Positions 1 through 5,092 of a stretch of DNA of 5,092 bases are shown here, piece by piece (within the stretch, counting starts at the first letter, position 1; each line of letters opens with the position of its first letter). Source of the DNA: Deltaproteobacteria bacterium. GTDB taxonomy: Bacteria > Desulfobacterota > Desulfobulbia > Desulfobulbales > Desulfocapsaceae. Where the stretch lies: positions 1-5,092 of the forward strand of contig JAJYAX010000155.1 in assembly GCA_021779275.1 (NCBI GenBank), in the 5' to 3' direction. The notes under the pieces were generated by a model. That model did not search any database, was not told the DNA's origin, and saw only the letters and a list, made by a program, of their open reading frames with translations. The translations under genes were made by a program, and so were the position numbers.

Positions 1-1834
1 CTGGTTCAAGAGTTGGCGGGAACTTAATCTGCTGGGTTTTTTCTTCACCTTTGCCATTGCCACGCTCTGGGGAGTGACGGCCTATCATCCCGCCTTTTTT
101 GTCAGCACCGAGCCCTTTCTTGGTTTCTGCTTTCTCCTCTACGTTGCTGTTTCCGTACTCTTTGCCCATCGGCAACCGGTGAATCTGAGGGGGTATATCG
201 ATGGCCCCCTGGTCTTCGGGCTGCCCTTGGTCGTTGCCGGTCTCCAGTATTGTTTAGTGCGGAATTACGAGTATGGTATGGCTGTCAGCGCCCTCGTCCT
301 CGGTCTATTTTATACCTGTCTGGCGACGGTTCTCTGGCAGCGGTTGCAGGAGGGCATGCGGATGCTCGTCGAGGCCTTCCTGGCCCTCGGTATAGTCTTC
401 GGAAGTCTGGCCATTCCGCTTGCCTTCGATGGACAATGGACCTCGGCAGCCTGGGCCATGGAAGGAGCTGCGATGGTTTGGGTGGGGGTCCGCCAGGAGC
501 GGTTTGCGGCACGAATTTTTGCCCTTCTGCTGCAGGTCGGCGCGGCCGTCTTTTTTTTGGCAAGAGGATGGTATCCTCTTGCCGCAACGGCATTTTTCAA
601 CCGTTTCTTTCTCGGTTGTCTGATAATCGCCCTGAGTGCGCTTTTTTCCAGCTGGCAGCTTGATCGATCTCGTGAAAAACTCAGAGCTTGGGAGGGGTAT
701 TTCCCCTTGCCTCTGCTGGTTTGGGGGCTGCTCTGGTGGTATTTCGGCGGTCTTCACGAGGCTGGCCGGCAGTTTCCAGCGGATATGTTCACGAGTGTCC
801 TGCTCATCTTCACCTCGGTCAGCACCATGTTGATGACCATGGTTGCCCGGCGTATTTCCTGGAGATACCTTGTCTTGGCGCAACTTCTCTTTCTGCCTGT
901 AATGATCGGTATCCTGTGGCTTGGCTTGATACATGTGAACGCTCATCACCATCTTCTGGCAAACTGGGGAGCATTGGCCTGGCCCTTGGCCATGTTCACC
1001 GCTTATCGGCTCCTGTACCTGGTGGAGGAGGAGTGGCCGCAGAAATTTGTCGGTCTCTGGCATGCCGGGACCATGTGGGTTCTTCTTGTCCTGTTGACTC
1101 ATGAGGCGTCCTGGTTGGTCGGGTTGAGTCTTCCCGGAACCTGGCGGGTCGTCTGCTGGGGGCTGGTCCCAGCCGCTGCGGTAGTGTTGCTGAGCCGCTG
1201 GGGCAGGCTGATTCGCTGGCCATGTCGAAAACACCTCGAAGCGTACTGCGGAATCGGGTGCGCCGTTCCAGGACTCTGGATGCTTTTCTGGAATCTGTCC
1301 TGTCTTGTCTTGAACGGTGATCCGGAGCCTCTGGCCTATATTCCGCTTCTTAATCCTCTGGAGTTGAGCCAATTCCTGACCCTGGCCGTACTCTTTTTCT
1401 GGGCCTGGGAGGTTGGGCGGCAGTCTTGGGCCTTACCGGTTGTTATCCCTCTTTCGGCCGTTTTGTGGCTCCTTGGCGGCATGGGATTTCTTGTCTTGAA
1501 CAGCGTGGTGGCGAGGACGGTCCACGTTTTTGCGGGTATTCCCTATTCTTATCCGGCTCTTTTTCCCTCGGCTGTCTTTCAGGCGGCCGTGGCCACTCTC
1601 TGGGGGATGAGCTCTCTGATTATTACCGTCTGGGCTGCGAGAAAAGGCAGCCGGACAATATGGTGTGCCGGGGCCGCTCTCCTGACCATGGTCGTCGTCA
1701 AGCTTTTCTTAGTCGATCTTGCCGGCACCGGCACAATCGCCCGGATTATTTCCTTTCTGGTGGTAGGCGGGCTGATGCTGGTTATCGGTTACTTTTCCCC
1801 CATGCCACCAAAGAAACAAGAGGAAGGCCAATGA
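1..1834 (+). CDS. DUF2339 family multi-pass membrane protein, 5'-truncated by the window edge
   Basis: The frame is open from base 2 to the TGA at 1832-1834, giving about 610 residues. A GTG at 74 could be read as a start, but the 24 codons before it also code for family-like sequence (WRELNLLGFFFTFAIATLWG), so the gene begins outside the window. Family members are usually about 900-1,100 residues, so roughly the N-terminal third is missing. Diagnostic DUF2339 motifs, numbered from the GTG: STEPFL (11-16), DGPLVFGLPL (43-52), LAIPLAFDGQWTSAAWAMEG (112-131) followed by VWVGVRQ, YIPLLNPLEL (422-431), LNSVVARTVH (475-484), and a C-terminal VVKLFLVDLAGTGTIARIIS (541-560). Nearly the whole protein is hydrophobic helices, probably more than 15 membrane spans, and it ends in a short charged tail (PPKKQEEGQ). 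The function is unknown. It is translationally coupled to the DUF3999 gene. Family assignment is from remembered motifs and is strong; any activity is unassigned. Confidence 0.93.
   Translation, partial: WFKSWRELNLLGFFFTFAIATLWGVTAYHPAFFVSTEPFLGFCFLLYVAVSVLFAHRQPVNLRGYIDGPLVFGLPLVVAGLQYCLVRNYEYGMAVSALVLGLFYTCLATVLWQRLQEGMRMLVEAFLALGIVFGSLAIPLAFDGQWTSAAWAMEGAAMVWVGVRQERFAARIFALLLQVGAAVFFLARGWYPLAATAFFNRFFLGCLIIALSALFSSWQLDRSREKLRAWEGYFPLPLLVWGLLWWYFGGLHEAGRQFPADMFTSVLLIFTSVSTMLMTMVARRISWRYLVLAQLLFLPVMIGILWLGLIHVNAHHHLLANWGALAWPLAMFTAYRLLYLVEEEWPQKFVGLWHAGTMWVLLVLLTHEASWLVGLSLPGTWRVVCWGLVPAAAVVLLSRWGRLIRWPCRKHLEAYCGIGCAVPGLWMLFWNLSCLVLNGDPEPLAYIPLLNPLELSQFLTLAVLFFWAWEVGRQSWALPVVIPLSAVLWLLGGMGFLVLNSVVARTVHVFAGIPYSYPALFPSAVFQAAVATLWGMSSLIITVWAARKGSRTIWCAGAALLTMVVVKLFLVDLAGTGTIARIISFLVVGGLMLVIGYFSPMPPKKQEEGQ
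1820..1827 (+). promoter_or_regulatory. Ribosome binding site of the DUF3999 gene
   Basis: A purine-rich GAGGAAGG lies just before the ATG at 1831. Its GAGG core is 7 bases from the start codon. It sits inside the last codons of the upstream DUF2339 gene and supports 1831 as the true start, rather than the in-frame ATG at 1426 deep within that gene. Confidence 0.75.
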
Positions 1835-3246
1835 AAACCCTTATTTATTTATTGATACTCGTATATCCGGCCTGTCCGGTCCTGGCAGGCGCACCGGTGG
1901 CCCGGGATTTTGCCTATGGCTTTCTCCTGGATACAGAAGGAGATGGAGCCTTGTATTCCCTGGTAGTTCCGGATGAGGTCTATCGCAATGTCCAGAGGGC
2001 CGATCTCGGTGACGTCCGGGTCCTGAACGCCTCGGGCGAAGCGGTCCCCCATATCCTGAGGACGCCACTCGAGAAAGAAGCGGAGCCGCGCGTACAGGAA
2101 GATGTGCCGTTTTTTCCGTTGGTTGAGCCCGCGAAAGGCACGGTGGGGGCCGGGGCGGCGATCAATGTGAAAAAGGGGACTGACGGCATGATCATCAGTA
2201 TCGACAATGGCACAGCGGTGGCCACTGGCGATACGGGTGTAAAGAGCTACCTTTTGGATCTGAGCGGGCTGAAAATGGAGGCCGGAGCGCTGGAATTCGT
2301 CTGGAAGAGTGGATATCTTCCCTATACAACGGTGCATCTCCAGCACAGCGATGACCTGATCCACTGGCGCCCCCTTGTTGATAGGGCAACCCTTGCCGAT
2401 CTGGAATATAACGGATACCGGGTTTCCCAAAAAAATATCGTTTTGCCTGTAAAACCTTCTAAGTATCTGAGAATGAACGGAGATATGGGGCAGAGGCTTC
2501 CGGATCTGCAAATGATCACTGCCGTGTCCAAAAAAACGGCGAGAGGACAGCAGCGACGATGGTTCGCTTTAGGGAAGGGGGTGGTCGGTCATGACGGGGC
2601 GCATACCTTTATTGACTTCAGCTCTGAGTTTCATCTGCCGGCCACTGGAGTAAGACTACACTTCCCGGAGACCAACAGTATGATCCGGGCTGCGGTACAG
2701 TCTCGTTCCGGCCCGGAAAATCCCTGGATTTCCAGGTGTACCGCCGTGTTTTATTCCTTGAAGATTGGAGGAGCGGGGCTGGCGAAGGATACCTGCTTTT
2801 TCGGACAGACCACTGACAGACAATGGCGTCTGGACGTTCTTGAGGATGGGGCAGGGGTGGAGGGGGCGGATGGGACACCTGCGCTTGAGCTGGGCGTTCT
2901 GCCTGCTGAGCTGATTTTTGTCGCACGGGGAAAGGCTCCTTTTACCCTTGCTTATGGCAGCGGCAGACGTGTGGGAGAGTCGGGACCACCGGCCTCAGAA
3001 ATGATTTTGCAGGCCATGTCGGGAAAAGAGGCCGAGCGGCTTGTCAGACCTGCGGTCATCGGGGAGCGGAGAGAACTGGGCGGCAGGGGTGCGCTTGAGA
3101 CACCACCTCCGCCGCTTCCATGGAAAAAGTGGATGCTCTGGGCCGTGCTGGCGTCCGGGATCTTTCTTCTGGTTCTGATGGTCAGGCATCTGCACCGGGA
3201 GATGAGGGGGAAAGCATCATATCCGGGAAATGATGAGAAATCCTGA
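1831..3246 (+). CDS. DUF3999 family protein, periplasmic domain with C-terminal membrane anchor
   Basis: The protein has 471 residues. The start is the ATG at 1831, which overlaps the upstream stop by four bases (ATGA), has a good ribosome binding site and opens a signal peptide. The frame stays open upstream to an ATG at 1426, but that part is a shadow of the DUF2339 gene. Residues 1-19 form a signal peptide with likely signal peptidase I cleavage after VLA-19; Cys15 lacks a proper lipobox. The mature part (20-430) is soluble and looks beta-rich. Family-typical segments are FAYGFLLDTEGDGALYSLVV (27-46), DLGDVRVLNASGEAVPH (58-74), HSDDLIHWRPL (172-182) and KYLRMNGD (211-218). A proline run (PPPPLP, 425-430) leads into one membrane helix at about 431-454 and a basic tail, so the large domain should be periplasmic and the tail cytoplasmic. 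It is probably a partner of the DUF2339 protein. The SDD...W...L pattern recalls discoidin-like carbohydrate-binding modules, but this is only a resemblance. Function unknown. Confidence 0.92.
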   Translation: MKTLIYLLILVYPACPVLAGAPVARDFAYGFLLDTEGDGALYSLVVPDEVYRNVQRADLGDVRVLNASGEAVPHILRTPLEKEAEPRVQEDVPFFPLVEPAKGTVGAGAAINVKKGTDGMIISIDNGTAVATGDTGVKSYLLDLSGLKMEAGALEFVWKSGYLPYTTVHLQHSDDLIHWRPLVDRATLADLEYNGYRVSQKNIVLPVKPSKYLRMNGDMGQRLPDLQMITAVSKKTARGQQRRWFALGKGVVGHDGAHTFIDFSSEFHLPATGVRLHFPETNSMIRAAVQSRSGPENPWISRCTAVFYSLKIGGAGLAKDTCFFGQTTDRQWRLDVLEDGAGVEGADGTPALELGVLPAELIFVARGKAPFTLAYGSGRRVGESGPPASEMILQAMSGKEAERLVRPAVIGERRELGGRGALETPPPPLPWKKWMLWAVLASGIFLLVLMVRHLHREMRGKASYPGNDEKS

Positions 3247-3266
3247 CAAAAAAATCACGGCAGGAT
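3240..3266. terminator. Weak candidate bidirectional terminator between convergent genes
   Basis: ATCCTG (3240-3245) and CAGGAT (3261-3266) form a 6-bp inverted repeat with a 15-base loop that contains seven A residues. It spans both stop codons and the whole 8-base gap between the DUF3999 and MscS genes. On the + strand it is followed by G then only four Ts (3268-3271). The stem is short, the loop long and the U-tract poor, so it may be chance. It is listed because no better terminator is visible at this convergent junction. Confidence 0.22.
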
Positions 3267-5092
3267 GTTTTCCCCCTCTTGCTGGTCGACACTGGACGGT
3301 TTGTCTTCTCCGGCAGACCTGTTCCCAGGGAATTCCTTTATATAAAGATCACGCTGCGGAAACGGGATCGAGATGTTATGTTTCCTGAAGGCGCGGTCGA
3401 TTTCATAGTTGATTGCGCTTTTGACTTTTAGCCGTTCGTCGATATTTGCCAGGTGGCAGCGCAGTTCGAAGTTCATCGAACTCTCTCCGAATTCCAGAAA
3501 CAGGACCTGTGGCTCCGGCGCCGAGCCGTCGTTCATGACCCTGTCATTGGCCCCGGCAATTTCCAGAAGAAGTGTCCGCACCAGATCCGTGTCGCTGCCG
3601 TAGGCCACGCCTATGGGGATGATAAGCCGGCCATAGTTATCGTTCAGCATCATATTGGTGACCTGATTGGAGATCAGCTCCGAATTGGGGACGATAACAT
3701 CGGAGCGGTCGAAGGTCTGGATCACGGTCGAGCGGACGCTTATTTTCTGCACATAGCCTTCCGTGTTGCCGACCCTGATCCAATCTCCCCGCTTCACGGG
3801 TCTCTCAAAAAGGATAATGAGTCCTGAAACGAAGTTATTGACGATATTCTGCAGGCCGAACCCGATGCCGACCGACAGGGCGCCGGCAATGACCGCCAGA
3901 TTGGAAAAGCTGACCCCAGCCACGGAGAGCCCGATAATCAAGACCATGGCAAAGCCGGCGTAACCTGTCATGGTCACCAGGGTTTCTTTGGCGCTCCGGG
4001 AAAAATAGGATTGTTTCAGCCATTTCTTCTCCAACTGCATCTTGATCCAGGAGATCAGGGTCCAGCCGCAGGCGAAGATGAAAAAACCCAGCATTATCCG
4101 TGCCGGGGCAATATTCAGCCCGCCAAAGTTGAAGCCATTGATGAGATATGTGGTGATCCGCAGGCGTTGAACCTCGGAGAGTCCCCATATCTGCAGGAAA
4201 AGGAATAAAGCGACGGACCAGGCGAGGAGATTAAAGATAATCCTCAACCACATAATCCCCATCAGATTTTTCTGGGAAGAAAGACTCAGCCAGGCGCGCA
4301 TTCTTCGTTGCCATTGGTGTTTACCGGAAATGAAACCGCCGATGATCTCGTCAATGGCAAATAGGGTGAACCGGAGCAGGTTGGCCAGCAGGAAGGTGCT
4401 GAAAAAGCCCATAAGCAAAAAGATGGAAAAATTCCTGTAGCCGGAAACCTCAATGATCATCACCAGGACGGCAAGCGCCGAGATACCAGTCCTCATGGGT
4501 TTCTCGAACTTTCTCAGACTGGAGGGCAGCCGGAAGGACCACAGAAACCACCATCCGGCCAGACAGATGCCGGAGATGATGGCGGACTGGGCAAGAGCGA
4601 GGGGCGATATGAGGGCCTTGAAATCGGCAAGATCGAGATGGGTTGAAAAAAAGAGGAGCAGACAGAGGAAGGCCAGGAGCCTGAAGCGCAGAATCGGGAC
4701 GGCGGCGGGAGTCGGATCGGTCGGTGTCTGTCTCAGGTGAATCCGAAGATTAAAGACAAAGAGCGAGAAAGAATAAAGACCGATGGAGAACAACATCCAC
4801 GGTACGTATGCCCCTGAAGTCGAATCCTGAAGGATAGAGAAGAGGTAGCATCCACTCGTCAGGGCGGCAAGGGTTATGGAGAGGACCAGGCGACCTTTGA
4901 GAGGGAGGATCTGTTCTGAGGCCTGCGGGGCTCGGCGGGATATGAGCTGGTTGTGCAGTATCCGGAAAAGCTTCAGGCCTGTCAGACTGCCTGTTATCGT
5001 CAGAAAAAGCATGATCACTCTTTCCAGTGGGGTCAATTCCTGCAGGCCTGATTGGTCCATTACGTATCGGCCGGTCTGGGTCTTGAATTCGG
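3255..5092 (-). CDS. MscS-family mechanosensitive ion channel with extended N-terminal membrane region, probably 5'-truncated
   Basis: This is a predicted inner-membrane channel that opens under membrane tension to release solutes on hypo-osmotic shock (family knowledge). The stop is TGA at 3257-3255. An ATG at 5060 gives 601 residues, but the frame continues upstream to the window edge (EFKTQTGRYV precedes the Met) and no Shine-Dalgarno-like sequence lies before that ATG, so the real start is probably beyond the window. Numbering from that Met, hydrophobic segments lie near 13-36, 57-77, 85-108, 125-142, 152-176, 191-206, 209-235, 266-292, 318-340 and 361-381. The pore-lining helix follows at about 384-420 (SVGIGFGLQNIVNNFVSGL, 396-414). 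After it come the MscS beta domain (ERPVKRGDWIRVG, 419-431; VIVPNSELISNQVTN, 455-469) and the alpha/beta domain, with GVAYGSD (484-490) and ISIPFPQRD (563-571) matching the E. coli MscS layout. The hydrophilic C-terminal tail is about 575-601. The many extra N-terminal helices set it apart from the 286-residue three-helix MscS. It is convergent with the DUF2339/DUF3999 pair, so it is under separate control. Confidence 0.94.
   Translation of the reverse strand, partial: EFKTQTGRYVMDQSGLQELTPLERVIMLFLTITGSLTGLKLFRILHNQLISRRAPQASEQILPLKGRLVLSITLAALTSGCYLFSILQDSTSGAYVPWMLFSIGLYSFSLFVFNLRIHLRQTPTDPTPAAVPILRFRLLAFLCLLLFFSTHLDLADFKALISPLALAQSAIISGICLAGWWFLWSFRLPSSLRKFEKPMRTGISALAVLVMIIEVSGYRNFSIFLLMGFFSTFLLANLLRFTLFAIDEIIGGFISGKHQWQRRMRAWLSLSSQKNLMGIMWLRIIFNLLAWSVALFLFLQIWGLSEVQRLRITTYLINGFNFGGLNIAPARIMLGFFIFACGWTLISWIKMQLEKKWLKQSYFSRSAKETLVTMTGYAGFAMVLIIGLSVAGVSFSNLAVIAGALSVGIGFGLQNIVNNFVSGLIILFERPVKRGDWIRVGNTEGYVQKISVRSTVIQTFDRSDVIVPNSELISNQVTNMMLNDNYGRLIIPIGVAYGSDTDLVRTLLLEIAGANDRVMNDGSAPEPQVLFLEFGESSMNFELRCHLANIDERLKVKSAINYEIDRAFRKHNISIPFPQRDLYIKEFPGNRSAGEDKPSSVDQQEGENILP

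Noticed and set aside
538..558. Short GC stem (CGGC/GCCG) followed by eight Ts, resembling an intrinsic terminator
   Set aside because: The stem is only 4 bp with a 3-base loop, and the run lies in the middle of conserved DUF2339 coding sequence (the Phe-Phe-Leu codons). Neither termination nor a phase-variation role is supported, as the frame is intact.
305..1372. Long - strand open frame (355 codons) opposite the DUF2339 gene
   Set aside because: Its codon boundaries coincide with those of the sense gene, so it needs sense TTA, CTA or TCA codons to be interrupted, and these are rare in this GC-rich, Leu CTG/CTT-biased gene. The translation is Gln/Pro/Arg-rich with no recognisable domain. 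It is an antisense shadow.
1426..1830. Upstream in-frame extension of the DUF3999 gene starting at ATG 1426
   Set aside because: It overlaps 400 bases of strongly supported DUF2339 coding sequence, has no family-like content and would bury the signal peptide. The ATG at 1831 has a ribosome binding site and the typical ATGA coupling.
1849..2511. - strand open frame (220 codons) opposite the DUF3999 gene
   Set aside because: It is in the same in-register antisense phase as the real gene, has no recognisable family, and the + strand reading has a signal peptide, family motifs and a membrane anchor.
3215..3235. Inverted repeat CATCAT/ATGATG near the end of the DUF3999 gene
   Set aside because: It is AT-rich, 6 bp with a 9-base loop, lies within coding sequence and is not followed by a T run, so it is unlikely to be a terminator.
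3453..3827. + strand open frame (124 codons) opposite the MscS pore and beta domain
   Set aside because: It lies in register opposite the highly conserved MscS domain, and its translation resembles no known protein. It is a shadow.

Overview
This window holds three protein-coding genes and almost nothing else. Two genes on the + strand run toward one gene on the - strand, and their stop codons are 8 bases apart. Both outer genes run off the window: the first lacks its N-terminus (left edge) and the third appears to lack its N-terminus (right edge). No RNA gene, mobile element, CRISPR array or long repeat is visible, and no gene-free stretch exceeds 8 bases.

Left and centre (1-3246, + strand): a translationally coupled pair. 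The first gene encodes the C-terminal ~610 residues of a very hydrophobic, many-pass inner-membrane protein of the DUF2339 family (COG5373-like). The second encodes a 471-residue DUF3999-family protein with a signal peptide, a long beta-rich periplasmic part and one C-terminal membrane anchor. The start ATG of the second lies inside the stop of the first (ATGA). These two families commonly occur together in Gram-negative bacteria. They are best read as a membrane complex with a periplasmic subunit, of unknown biochemical function.

Right (3255-5092, - strand): a MscS-superfamily mechanosensitive channel with an extended multi-pass N-terminal membrane region and a canonical C-terminal MscS pore, beta domain and alpha/beta domain. 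It is convergent with the pair, so it is not co-transcribed with it.

Organism: the signal peptide, the DUF2339/DUF3999 pair and the MscS channel all suggest a Gram-negative bacterium. Base composition looks moderately GC-rich (mid-50s percent by eye). The style of the proteins would fit a proteobacterium or a Desulfobacterota-type deltaproteobacterium, but this is a weak guess. The most interesting content is the uncharacterised DUF2339-DUF3999 pair. I see no clear evidence of a wholly new system.
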